Assembly: GCA_019918135.1 (NCBI GenBank)
Contig: WBZZ01003717.1
Span: 1 to 64,000, forward strand
Length of the DNA stretch: 64,000 nt
DNA from: Paulinella micropora
Taxonomy: Eukaryota; Cercozoa; Imbricatea; Euglyphida; Paulinellidae
Direction: 5' to 3'
This document shows, piece after piece, positions 39,980-51,959 of the stretch. Position 1 is the stretch's first letter, and each line of letters starts with the position of its first letter. The position numbers and the translations under genes are program-made. The notes beneath the pieces were generated by a model. The model was not told where the DNA came from and did not search any database. It saw nothing but the letters and a program-made list of their open reading frames with translations.

Positions 39980-40605
39980 ACCGCGCCAGGCCTCGATGGT
40001 GGGTTTGTTTGCTGTCCGTTAGCCTTTGAACCCAATTCAAACAGGGTTCCAGTCCTTTCGGTGAGGACCGGCCGGTAGTCACGCTCTCCTCTTTAGCGGC
40101 CATCTTTCCTGAACCCAACTTTTCACACCCACCTTTTCCAACCCAACTGTTCACACCCACAGATACCTCTCTTGGCTCTCCGCTCCGATCCGCCCTCTCC
40201 CGCCACTTCCAACCCACTCCCAAACTTTCTCTGCTCAAACCCCAAAATCAACGAACAGTTCTACAGGGGGTTTTCTAGCGGGTTCAGGGTGTGTGGATTG
40301 GGATTGGTTGTTGCGAGGACGGGGTGGGAAGGTGGAGGGGATGGCGCGGAGCGAAGAAACCGGGGTTGGACTAACTGGGCAGCGCGAGGATGGGCCAGGA
40401 GCTATACATGTTTTTGACATCGACCTGGGGATGTCAAACCGGCGGTTTGGAGAGGTCAAAGGAGTCTCAAAGGTGTCATTATTCCCTGCCCAGGTCAGTG
40501 AGACGTCGAATGCACGGACTTAGGCTTTGGGCTAGGGGCGGGGGGAGGGGGGGGGGGGGCTGCAGAAATCAACTTTCTTACCTTCTCAGTAACCTTATCT
40601 ATCTT

Positions 40606-40619
<14 letters not shown>
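39980..40619. other. Intergenic DNA, G-run and no clear gene
   Basis: Probably the upstream region of the - strand genes. There is a G-rich tract at 40535-40559. Overlapping frames on both strands lack a protein pattern. Confidence 0.4.
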
Positions 40620-41219
<600 letters not shown>

Positions 41220-41672
41220 CTGGAGACGGTCTCTGCCACTGGCAACTCAGCCTGGGGTTCAGATCTAACTATCTCCTACAATGACGATTTTGTGTCCGCC
41301 GTTAATCGCGCGCAGCGCAAGGGCTAAACAGGCAACCAACTCCTGACCATGGCTGATGAAGTCGGGGCGTGATGCAAAGGGTTGATGAAGTCGGGGTTGT
41401 AGAAGGTAACTCACAACGAGCGTGAACTCCTGAAACCTAGACTTGCTCATGGCATCATCTCCTTAGGGCACACGCTCCTGGGGAGTGTTCTAGTGTTGTC
41501 CCGTATAGTTCAAAAGGGCTCGGCTACCTTTCGGCTTGAACTGGGCACAGACACCAACCACAGCGAGACAGTGGTTGGTGTGCAGCTTGGCCGGTGCTGA
41601 AAGTTCTTGTCCGGGGGTAGTATAGGAGGCCATGGCTTTTCAAGCTAAGCCACGCCCATAGATTAAACAAAC
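41220..41672. other. Unique island between two TCTA arrays, possible retroelement 3' end
   Basis: This 450-base GC-richer segment is flanked by the same microsatellite on both sides. It contains a perfect 11 bp stem with a 9-base loop at 41551-41581 (acaccaaccac / gtggttggtgt) and ends directly in ataaacaaacatatctatcta. A stem-loop followed by a short-repeat tail is typical of the 3' end of some non-LTR retrotransposons and SINEs. No RT coding pattern can be shown in it. Confidence 0.4.
41551..41581. other. Perfect 11 bp hairpin
   Basis: Left arm acaccaaccac 41551-41561, loop agcgagaca, right arm gtggttggtgt 41571-41581. It lies about 90 bases before the start of the next TCTA array. Confidence 0.85.
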
Positions 41673-41833
41673 ATATCTATCTATCTATCTATCTATCTGT
41701 CTGTCTGTCTATCTGTCTGTCTATCTATCTATCTATCTATCCATCTATCTATCTATCTATCTACTTATCTATCTACTCTATCTATCTATCTATTCTATCT
41801 ATTCTATCTATCTATCCATCTATCCATCTAACC

Positions 41834-41871
<38 letters not shown>

Positions 41872-42309
41872 TATCTACCTATCTATCTACTCTATCGATA
41901 TCTATCTACTCTATCGATATCTATCTACTCTATCGATATCTATCTACTCTATCGATATCTATCTATCTATCGATATCTATATCTGTCTATCTATCTACCT
42001 ATCTATCTATCTATCTATCTATCTACTCTATCTATCTATTCTATCTATCTACTCTATCTATCAATTAGATTAGATTAGATTAGATTAGATTGGATTGGAT
42101 TGGATTAGATTAGATTAGATTAGATTAGATTAGATTAGAGTCGAGTCGAGTCGAGTCGAGGAGAGGAGAGGAGAGGAGAGTAGATTAGAGTAGAGTAGAT
42201 TAGATTAGATAGATAGATAGAGTAGATAGATAGAGTAGATAGATAGAGTAGATAGATAGAGTAGATAGAGTAGATAGATAGAGTAGATAGATAGAGTAGA
42301 TAGATAGAG

Positions 42310-42347
<38 letters not shown>

Positions 42348-43016
42348 TAGATAGATAGATAGGATAGGATAGGATAGGATAGATAGATTGATAGATTGAT
42401 AGATTGATAGATAGATAGATAGATAGATATATAGATAGATAGGTAGATAGATAGGTAGATAGATAGAGTAGATATCATAACTAATCTAAACTAATCCAAT
42501 CTAATCTAATCTAATCTAATCTAATCTAATCTAATCTAATCTAATCTAATCCAATCCAATCCAATCCGATCCAATCCGATCCGATCCCATCCCATCCCAT
42601 CCGATCCGATCTAATCTAATTTAAGCTAAGCTAAGCTAATCTAAGCTAATATTTTCTAAGCTAAGCTAAGCTAAGCTAATCCAATCCAATCCAATCCGAT
42701 CTAATCCAATTCAATCCAATCCAATCCAATAAGCTAAGCTAAGCTAAGCTAATCCAATCCAATATAATCCAATCCAATCCAATCCAATAAGCTAAGCTAA
42801 GCTAAGCTAATGTAATCCAATCAAATCCAATCCAATCCGATCTAATCCAATCTAATCCAATCTAATCTAAGGTAATTAATACAGTCCAATCCAATTCAAT
42901 CCAATCCAGTCCAACCAATCCAATCCAATCTAATCCAATCTAATCCAATCCAATCCAACCTCATCTTACTTATCTTATCTTATTTTTATCTTATCTTATC
43001 GTATCTTATCTTATCT

Positions 43017-43047
<31 letters not shown>

Positions 43048-43262
43048 TCTTATCTTATCTTATCTTACCTTATCTTACCTTATCTTATCTTATCTTATCT
43101 TATCTTACCTTACCTTACTTTACCTTACCTTACCTTACCTTACCTTATCTTATCTTACCTTACCTTACCTTACCTTGCCTTACCTTACCTTACCTTATCT
43201 TGTCTTACCTTATCTTATCTTATCTTATCTTGTCTTATCTTGTCTTATCATATCCATTATCA

Positions 43263-43348
<86 letters not shown>
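41673..43348. repeat. Composite satellite: TCTA, GATTA, TAGA, CTAAT, CCAAT, AAGCT and CTTAT/CTTAC arrays
   Basis: In order: (TCTA)n with interruptions to about 42061; (AGATT)n with a (GAGTC)n and (GAGAG)n core at 42063-42190; (TAGA)n to 42475; (CTAAT)n, the complement of the earlier GATTA block, to about 42550; (CCAAT)n, (CCGAT)n and (AAGCT)n mixtures to about 42960; (CTTAT)n and (CTTAC)n to about 43255; and (TCTA)n again to 43348. The TCTA/TAGA and GATTA/CTAAT pairs form large inverted arms around about 42160. No coding capacity. Confidence 0.97.
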
Positions 43349-43770
43349 CTCATGCGTATGCGTTACGCCGTATATATCATGCAAGTAGTTTGCATGCATA
43401 TCATGTGCATCTTTGTTCTTCGGGTAAGTATTAATATTAAATGTGACAGAATAAGTCGTAATCATCCTGCCATATCATCTGACATATTATTATTTACGCA
43501 AACACTGTTTTAATAAAATACTTGCCACTCGTAGGATTGAGTGGGAGGATATCAAAGAGATACAAAAGTAGAAAAGAAATGAAGCGTTAAAAAAAAAAGG
43601 GGGGGGGTGCAAAATTTAAAGAGTGAGAAAGAAAATTGAGGAATTGATAATCAAGGAAAAGAGAAACTAGTAAGGGTACAAAGGCAGTGGTGAATAAATC
43701 AAACGGTAAAAAGTGTGAGAAAAAATGGAAGAAGTAAGAGATATATACATATATATACATATATATACAT
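43349..43770. other. AT-rich DNA, no gene
   Basis: Includes an A-run/G-run at 43590-43608 and three copies of atatatacat at 43741-43770 directly before the LTR. No coding pattern. Confidence 0.5.
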
Positions 43771-43905
43771 TGTAACCGGAACAGCTACTCTGACACTCAG
43801 TCGTCACTCAACAGTACGAGGGGCAGACCAAGCATAACTGAGAGTCAAGTAACGACAAGCCGGACGACACTCAATGCCACTATGTATTGTGCGAGCCGGC
43901 CGACA
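43771..43905 (-). repeat. 3' LTR of retrotransposon 2
   Basis: + strand text begins tgtaaccggaacagc and ends ccggccgaca. It matches 55709-55834 apart from a few substitutions and small indels. With 126-135 bp it is unusually short for a gypsy element. Confidence 0.88.
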
Positions 43906-43922
43906 ATCCTTTTCCCCCCTTG
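43906..43922 (-). other. Polypurine tract of retrotransposon 2
   Basis: On the - strand AAGGGGGGAAAAGGAT lies directly before the 3' LTR, the expected place and composition for a plus-strand primer. Confidence 0.75.
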
Positions 43923-44227
43923 GGGAGAAGCAGCCGTAAGCGGTCGACCCCCACGCCGTAGACTGACTCCTCATTCGAAGGCGCACTCGACCGACCGACA
44001 CATAACATAAGGCATTCCGGCTGTCGAATAAATAAAAAGAAATGAATTAGTCCAGTGCGAGTCTCACCCGTGAGAACTCGTGCCCGGGCCCCGAGCTCCA
44101 GCTCTTCCTTCCGCTGGCATTGAATAAAAATACCATCGCTTGATCCTCCTTTCAGTTGAGAATGAAAAAATAGCTGATGATCATGAGTTAGTGAAGCAAC
44201 ATCAGACTCAATTGTAATTGTCATAAT

Positions 44228-44280
44228 GTCACGTTTTAGCTCGCTTTCGCGGTCTTCCACGACCCTTGTGCTCTTCCGCT
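44228..44280 (-). CDS. Basic, AT-hook-like tail that may be the displaced end of pol 2
   Basis: In one - strand frame the sequence just beyond MITE copy 2 reads EHKGRGRPRKRAKT and then stops. GRPRKR is an AT-hook-like core. Element 1 pol also ends in a basic tail (RARRRRQ). If MITE and other DNA were inserted in pol 2, this would be its original C-terminus. Short and tentative. Confidence 0.3.
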
Positions 44281-44284
44281 ACTA

Positions 44285-44559
44285 TTGCTGTTGACATTCA
44301 AGACAACAAAAAAAATTGATTTTTCTGTTTTGGTTGGAATTTCAGTTTTGGTTGGAATTTTGATTTTGGGTGAAAATTTGAATTTTTCAAATTAACTGCT
44401 ATATTCGTCCGCAAAATATCGTAAATTTTCGCGAAATGTTACCGTTAAATTTGAAAATTTGAATTTTTGTCACAAAAATGAAAAACTGTCACAAAAATGA
44501 AAATCTGACACAAAAATGAAAAACTAATTTTTGTTGTTGTCTTGAATGTCAACAGCAAT
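44285..44559. mobile_element. Mariner-like MITE, copy 2 (275 bp, TA target duplication)
   Basis: Nearly identical to copy 1 at 22009-22282, with the same 23-24 base terminal inverted repeats and flanking TA at 44283-44284 and 44560-44561. It lies inside retrotransposon 2, so it inserted after that element. Confidence 0.93.
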
Positions 44560-44565
44560 ATCTAA

Positions 44566-44729
44566 GTGCATGGACATAGCGTTACCAATCGGTAACAGCG
44601 CGTTGCCAATTGGTAATTTTGTTACACAAATACGGAAATATTGTGCACAAGAAAAAAAACGTTGCGAATTGGTAACTAAAAACGTTGCCAATTAGCAACC
44701 AAAATTACCAATTGGTAATTTCATGCACT
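44566..44729. mobile_element. Small foldback element with iterated palindromes, beside MITE copy 2
   Basis: Begins agtgcatg and ends catgcact, flanked by TA on both sides (44564-44565, 44730-44731). The interior carries five imperfect palindromes of 14-16 bases of the type gttaccaatcggtaac, gttgccaattggtaa, gttgcgaattggtaac, gttgccaattagcaac and ttaccaattggtaa. It starts two bases after the TA of MITE copy 2. Size and TA flanks suggest a second MITE family. Confidence 0.6.
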
Positions 44730-44734
44730 TAAAC

Positions 44735-46680
44735 ACTACAGGCGGTGCCTGCTTTGGTCGTCTCTTCTTCGCCGCAATTTTCTTATCACACTTCGGTGCA
44801 CCTATACAAAAATCATATGTTTTTTAGGACGTTTTAGTGGGGTCCAAAACGGAGGAAAAATAAGCGTAATAAGTTTTTAACATTTTTTTTATCTATTTTT
44901 TGTTAGAAACATCACGATGCGATCGGGTTCCCACTGCTTTCAAACATAGAAAAAAATTAAATTTAAATTTGAACTTGATTCAAATTCAAAATTTTGTGTT
45001 TTATTAATTGAAAAAAAAGTTGATGGGCAAAGGTTGTCTATAATTCACCATAATTTGGTGGGAACCTATATTGAGTATGAGCTTTCAGAATCTGAAGTTG
45101 GTTTGGAAAAAGATACAGTAGTTTAGGAGGAGATTTTTCCTGGGTTTTTTTCCCCTTTGTCTCGAACAAATTGAACTTAGAAAAAGTTGTTCAAGGTGGT
45201 TTTAACTATATGTCTTAGTTATGGGTTTATTTTATATGTCGGCAGGAAGCTATCTTTGAAAACCTTACTGTTGTATGTCAAGATCCCTTAGCAAACGAAA
45301 GCTTGTTTCTCAACTTTTTTGACACCATCTCGACTGGAAAAAATTCAATGACCCGGTTTTTGCGGTTTTTGGTCCTGGCCCGAACCTAGGAAAAAGCTCA
45401 GAGGGGAGGGTTCCCTGAGTGCATCAGATATCCCTTAGCACAAAGCATATCATAGCTATCTAAATATATACACAGCAACCTTGAGTGTTTTTGATCACTT
45501 GTACAAAATATTTCTTGATACTTTTATTTGTAGGCTACAAACCAGCTAGGAGAAAACCACTTATTTTTTCATTGTCGAAAGATGAAAATCTCATATTTCG
45601 TAGCTTGAGTATTATTTCTTGCACAGGTGAATAGGTGAATCATTTTGTATTATCATTAAACGTATTTCTCCAACTTAATGTAACCTGTAAATGTCTGTGG
45701 AATACAAAAACTTAAATCACAAAACCAGCATTTTTCTGGTTTTGGGAACATATACATCTTAGTATTCATCCGTTTTAAGACTTTTAAGTATTGGAATCAT
45801 CTTTTATTATCATAAACTAAAGCTCCACCAAAGGATTTTTGTTTATTTTGCCTAGAAGCTACAAACCAAAAAGTGGGTTTTCACAACTTCACCTGTCTGA
45901 CCTACACATGCCCGTACATTTTTTCCTGGACCTTGCTCCTACAGTTTTTTTTAGTGTTATCATGTCTCACTGACATATACTTACGATAGATACAAAAATA
46001 TTGAAATAGGCAGTGCCTGCTTCATTCCTGGAGGCATGCAAGTCCAAGATGTTGGAATGTCAAAAAAGTTTGACCAATTTTCTTTTGGATTTCGTGTGAT
46101 TTTTCAACAAAAACTACGTATATTTGAAGGTATAGTGTTTTAGGACTCCCCAAACATATTTAGGAGCTGTAGGACCGTCAATTGTTTTAGAAATAAATTT
46201 TTATTTGCTTGTTCAGCTGCCCTTAAGGGACTGTTTTCCGGCCGACTCTGTGTGTCTCAGAGATGTTGAAATTTTCTCAAAATTCGATCAAATTATTTAT
46301 TGAGATGCATTGTATAACGTTCGATAGTTCAAAAGCTAAGAAAATAACAAGCAAAAACAGATTCTTTAATCATAATCGTGGATGCAAACCACTTTTTTAC
46401 CACATTGAATCAGCAAAAAAATTACGGCCCGACCTGTCTTTTTGACAGTTTCCGAAAAATTTTCCACAAGAAATGGTGATTTTTTACAACTTCAAATGCT
46501 TCGTTTGTCAAAACTACTAAAAATAATTTAAAGTGGATTGTAGATTTTGAATCAGGACGATCTGAAGAATTTAACTGTATATGTTTTATTATTTTTAAAC
46601 TTGCGAATCCACTAAAAACCTCAATGGGGGGGGGGGGGGTAAATACATATGTGATATGCCCGCACTCTAAACTGCGTCCC
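44735..46680. other. AT-rich segment inside retrotransposon 2, no gene recognised
   Basis: About 1.9 kb with no coding pattern and no equivalent in element 1. A ggcagtgcctgctt-like word occurs near 44742 and again near 46009. A G-run of about 13 lies at 46627-46639. It may be another non-autonomous insertion, but termini cannot be fixed by eye. Confidence 0.45.
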
Positions 46681-46689
46681 ATATACGAA

Positions 46690-48247
46690 GCGGAATCCTC
46701 CGTTCCTCTGTTAGATCAAACTGCATATCCAGAACCACCCGCTGCATCAACTGTACCGTCCACTATGTAAAATACTCGTCGTCTTTCTCTATTGACGCAT
46801 CCCACTGTTCCAACCCTTCCCCGTCTCGGAACACTGGCGCAAAGATCCGATCCCTCGTGAGTGCAACCTCACTCTTACTCCTCCAAAACTGCATTGTCGG
46901 TGCCAACCGTAACGAAGCTCGTATCAGTGTTTTGGGCTGTACATACGTAACTTGCATTGAAAAGAAATGATCGAAATCCTTGTCCATGACCGTATCCTCA
47001 TGCAGTCGACACAAATAGAAATTATCCACCTGCCATTCGATCTTGGCCACATCCTCCACTGCCACCCACTGCTTCCTCCATACCGTACCCTTACGGTCCT
47101 GTGCCGCTTCCACCGGTCCAATGTTAGCATCTTTACTATCCTCCGTTGATGCACTATCGTCAGGACCTGCATGCTTCGTTTCCTCTTTGAGTTCCTCTTG
47201 CTGCTTCCGCAGCACCTCGTCACGCTCCCTTCGCGTAAGTAACGATGGCGGCTGTCTGAACGCCGGTGCAATGCGCCTCAACGCTTGCTCCTCGTTCTCA
47301 TCCTCTAGCAAATACGAGCTAAACTTAGCCAAACGCCGTACATGCACAATCTGTTCCCGTCCTCGTGCCCCCGTAGGCGCAATCTTATAATTATAGGCAA
47401 CCGTCTGTTTTACAATCTTAAATAGCACATGCCACTTATTGTAAACTTTGACCGATATCCCCTTCGGAACAGTCGGAACATACAACAAGACCGTATCCCC
47501 TTATACTCTACATGAGAGTACTTACCTAACTCCTGATCTCGCTGAATCCTCCCTAAGAGTCTCCCGACACTTCTCGATCGAACTACGAGCTTCAGCAATA
47601 GCTCGCAATCGAACTCCTAACTCGCATGGTTCCCACTTATCGGGTGGAAACAACAGTTCCGTCGGTGTGTTCAATGCTTTCCCATATACCACTTGATGTG
47701 GACTAACACCCCGTGCATGTCCTCCCAATGACGCTGAAGCCAAATTGTTAACAGCGAACGTGAACATAGGCACAACGTGCACCCAATTGAGCTGACTATT
47801 TTTGCAATAGGTCTTGAACGCCGCCTTGAGCGTCCTATGCACCCGCTCAATTTTTCCGTTGGCCATTGGATTAAAAGCAGTGACATACTGCCAATCAAAC
47901 CCAAAGAACTTTGCAATCCTTTGCGAAACCTCATTCGCAAAACTTGTACCTCTATCCGAGATAATCCTTCTCGGAATCCCGATACGTCCAAAGACCTGAT
48001 CGATCAATGCTGTTGCTGTAACCTCCGCGGTCACATCCGTAACAGGAACAGTGATAACGTAATTAGACGTCCGATCAATTACCATTAACAAATATTTGAA
48101 TTTTCCTACTCCCGCTTCCGGGAATGGACCAACATGATCGATATGCAAAGTATCGAAAATGTCCAAGGTAATATCGAACTCACCTTTGAGTCCCATATTC
48201 AGCTTATATGGAAGCTTGGCCGTCTGACAATGAGGGCAACCTTTCAC
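46690..48247 (-). pseudogene. Integrase core and C-terminal region of retrotransposon 2, frameshifted
   Basis: The frame 48247-47522 carries CPHCQ (end of the zinc module), HIDHVGPFPEAG, IISDRGTSFANE and NGKIERVHRTLK, i.e. the D, D and E of the catalytic core. The next frame (47488-46763) has the GPY/F-like region and conserved downstream segments. In the same frame, past an in-frame TAG at about 46763, the sequence continues with WTVQLMQRVVLDMQFDL and IPLRIWD, which match the C-terminal extension of element 1. Not functional as sequenced. Confidence 0.85.
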
Positions 48248-48280
48248 AAAGTCCTTAACCCTTTCCCCTAGGTTATCCCA

Positions 48281-51058
48281 CTAAAACCTCCTGCGCAAAA
48301 ACCATGTCATCCTTTCCGCCCCTGGATGACTCTGCATCGGGCACTGATGTGCCGCGATCAACAACGATGTTCCAAGTTCTTGCGGAACCCATAACAACCA
48401 ACGATCCTCATTAGCATAAATTCCATCCTTGCCCATGTACCAAAGGAGTCCGTCCTTTAGTACCAAACATCGTTTAAGCTTCCGTATCTCATTATCCTCC
48501 GGTCTAGCTTGAGGATTCATAAGATGTTCCCGTAATTCCTTATATTCCGCACTTTCTTTTGTGAAAGTTCGAAAAGTCTCCACCGATGCCAGTCTGACCG
48601 CCGTGTCAGTTTCTAACTGGAATCGAAGCTTGTCCGGATGTGTCTCTGGTAATTGAAAGAGCCGTTCGTCCTTCACTTTTTCCTCATCCTCCAAATTGAG
48701 ACACATTGAGCCTTTCGGCAATAAGGTCTCATTAAGGATACCATTTCGTGCCTCCTTAACCACCTCCTCCTCAGTCCTATCGGCTGCTCTGGCTTCCACC
48801 CATAAGACATCTTCACAGGCCTCTCTGGCGACTTGAGAATAACAACACCGACATTTGTCCTGTGTTGCCAATTCGACTGCTTTCACAGCAGCCACTTCCT
48901 CACTACGCGTATCACGTTGGTTATTGTTATGAGTGAACGGGTGATACCAAAGCCCTGCTGGCAACTTAGCATCCTCCGCCCCTTGTTCCTCCCATTAATG
49001 GAGATCCACACCATGTCTCATAATCGCCAACACCGCTCCCGGTTTGCGAAACTCAAATTGTGCCATCCGCACCTCCCGTACTGTATTCCGACGCTGTAAG
49101 TCATCCACAGCTTTGTCCTTTTTTCCACTTTTATTCTCATAACGAGAGCAGAAATCAGGGACAACATTCCTTTTGCCCTTAATGTACTGGATGGTGAAGT
49201 CATACTCCGCCAACTCCAGTTGCCACCTTGCCAACCTACCCGTATGGTCTCCCTACATGAGCCATTGTAGGTTGTGGTGATCTGTCCTCACCAATATGTT
49301 AGGTGTACCCCAGAGGTACTCCCGTAACCGTTGAAAAGCCCATACTATAGCAAGCGCCTCACGCTGCCTAGTACAGTATTCCCTTTCCGCCGGTATCAGC
49401 TGTCGGCTGATAAACATCACGGGCCGCAGTTGCCCAATGGACCTGTCCATCTGTTGAAGCACTGCTCTCACCGCGTATGCTGACGCATCCGTGTCCAGCA
49501 CAAACTGCTCCTTCCAATCAGGCAATATAAGGACTCGTCCTCCTTGTCTCGGGTCCTTAGAAATCTCATCCTTGAGTTCCGTTATGACCCTTTTGACCTC
49601 CTCTGGCCAAGGGCTATCTCCAACCCCCTGCTTCAGAAACTTCCTTACCACCGCCGCCCGTTCCGCGAAGCCCGGAATAAATTCCCCGTAATATTGAGCT
49701 AGCGAGATAAAAGGAATGTAAATCTGTTCGTGTCTGTGGCATCGGCATGGACGCCACATAATTCCTTTTCTCCTGAGAAATCGCACAGCGACCCTCGGAG
49801 ATCTCATACCCCAAGTACTGTATCTTACTTTGCGCAAAGTCGCACTTCTTTGCATGAAGCCGTAATCCAGATGCAGTGATGCGTCGTAAGACGTCCTTTA
49901 CGTGCTCCACGTGTCTTTCCATGCTTTCTGAATAAATGATTATATCATCTATATAACAGAACGCATAATCCTCCGTCGTTCCAAGACGGGCTACCGTCCC
50001 TTCGTCATCATACTCCTTCCCGAGCATCTTGGTCATTGCATGTTGGAATAGTCCCGGTGAGCATTTAAGCCCCATCGGCAACACTTTCCACACATATGTG
50101 GTCATTCCGACCATAAATGCCGTAAGGTATCGACATGATTCATTAAGAGGGATCTGCCAAAAACCACTCTTTAAGATCCAACGTCGTATATACCTTTGCA
50201 TGCTTAAGCCGATTGATCCCTTTCCTGAGATCAGGTACCGGCGTTTCGATCTGCTTCAGAATCTTATTGATCCTGTAATGATTAATACACATACGTAAGG
50301 ACTCATCCGGTTTGGGTGCCATACGCACCGGTGAAGACACCTCCGATAGGCGTGCTTCAATAATATCCTTTTCCAACAGCTCCTGAGTAATCTCCCGAGC
50401 CATCCGATCCTCATGATAGCTCATGCGTGACGGTCTCCTGTCCCACCACGTCCTCGCCAGGCTTCCGTCCAAAGTTAGCCTCGTAACCTCGAACAGACTC
50501 AGCCTCAAGAGGCCCAAATATCTCCATATTACCTTCCAATATTCCTTTGAGGGCATCCCGCTCCCTCATAGTACCTTCCCAAGTACTATACTTCTCCGCG
50601 ATAGCCTTTTCCGCTGCTATCCTTGCTTCCTCTATCTCCTTTGGAGAAGCCTTTCGTGACAACTGTGCCACATCCTCCATTGGTATCGGACGCTCATCTT
50701 CGTACGCCATCGTCCCATGATATCGTGTCTCCTCCTTGCCCTTCCATTGAGCCAACTGAGCTAAATGATCTATAATGATCGCATATTGCATCGCGTGCGT
50801 ACGATGATATATGCCCGTGATCCAAGAAAAGGCTTGTGTTCGGACTTCAGCCATTTCTCGCTGAGCCAGCTTAGATCCGTAAGCCAACGCTTTTTCCTTC
50901 GTTCCCAACCGCAAGGCCAAGATCAACTTATGACTTCTATGCGGTATCGGAATTGGATCATCAATGAGGTAATCCTCAATGTCCTGCCACCACATTTCCG
51001 TCCGAGTGCCCACTGGAATAACTATAGTGAAATCTTCCACCGCCTGGCGGGCCCTCAA
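48281..51058 (-). pseudogene. Reverse transcriptase, RNase H and integrase N-terminus of retrotransposon 2, frameshifted
   Basis: Five frames in order: 51058-50411 (pre-RT region with YLIDDPIPIPHR), 50556-50143 (RT palm start, RMCINHYRINKIL), 50201-49614 (FWQIPL, VLPMGLKCSPGLFQ, FCYIDDIIIYS, YLGYEIS), 49855-49253 (AQYYGEFIPGF, RNase H DTDASAYAV, TRQREALAIVW, RTDHHNLQWLM) and 49234-48281 (spacer, then the HHCC module with AAHQCPMQSHPG). All motifs match element 1 closely. Frame changes between them, at least four, make it a pseudogene unless they are sequencing errors. Confidence 0.9.
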
Positions 51059-51350
51059 AACCTCCTTAATGGCCTTGATCCCCTTTGGAAAAAATAGCTT
51101 GTCATCCCAGTGACTTTCAGGAATGCTTCCACAATAGGCTTAGGCTGCTTGACCGGCAGCTTGTGTTGAGTAACATTCCATACCTCATGAGACATAGTGG
51201 CAGAATGCACGTCGATGTAGACGTGTTGATCACCAGCGTCCTCCATGCCAGCGGTCAATACCGCCTTATCCTCTGCGGAATCCCTACATACCACATTCGC
51301 AACCCTTATGTCGCGTGGGTTCGTGTAGGCTCAGCCAGAGGTTGTGGCAA

Positions 51351-51935
51351 TTACATATTCCGTCTCCCGACTTGTGTCGTCAGAACTGTCACCGACCACC
51401 CTGAAGTCCTCAGAGCCCCCGACTCTATCGTGCATACATGGAAGAACGAGGCTGTGACAGGCTCTTGAATGTGGGGAGTGACCGTGGACTCCATGCCCTC
51501 CACGGACACTACCTTTGTCCTCGCCCAGTCGGCGCGCACGACTGACGTGACACTCACATTCCCAATGTGTGCTCCAGCACACCGGCTTCCTCGCCGTAAC
51601 GGATCATACGGTACCACCCCGTACCGCGGAGCCACCTCGGATCCACCGTACTGCACCACGTTCAGATCCGTATAGATCCGAGCATGCATCCGCCTCAGGC
51701 TCCTCAGCCCCAACAGGAGACCACCAGCAAAGGCTGGGACGACCCAAAGCCTATGGGCGAACGACTGTCCGTCCTTCAAATGGAAGGTAAGCATGACTGA
51801 TCCGGATATCACCGTCATACCACGCACTCCTTTTACCGTCCACGACACGGCCTAAACCCGTGCCTGAACCATGACTCTTTGCTCCAGAGTTCAATGAACT
51901 CCTTGCCAAGCACATTCAGAGATGCCATTGTATCA
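51351..51935 (-). pseudogene. Aspartic protease region of retrotransposon 2, frameshifted
   Basis: A VVGNDTMASLNVLGKEF segment (as in element 1) is followed at about 51885 by an NSGA/DSGA active-site signature that is put out of frame by one extra A (attgaactctggagca). The rest of the fold continues in the frame from 51848: VMLTFHLK, LWVVPAFAGGLLLGLRSL. Order and spacing match element 1. Confidence 0.65.
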
Positions 51936-51959
51936 TTTCCGACAACGCATTCCTCTTGT

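Noticed and set aside
42063..43255. Telomeric repeat
   Set aside because: The pentamers (CTAAT, CCAAT, CTTAT, CTTAC) are not a known telomere unit such as TTAGGG or TTAGG, vary along the array and are internal.
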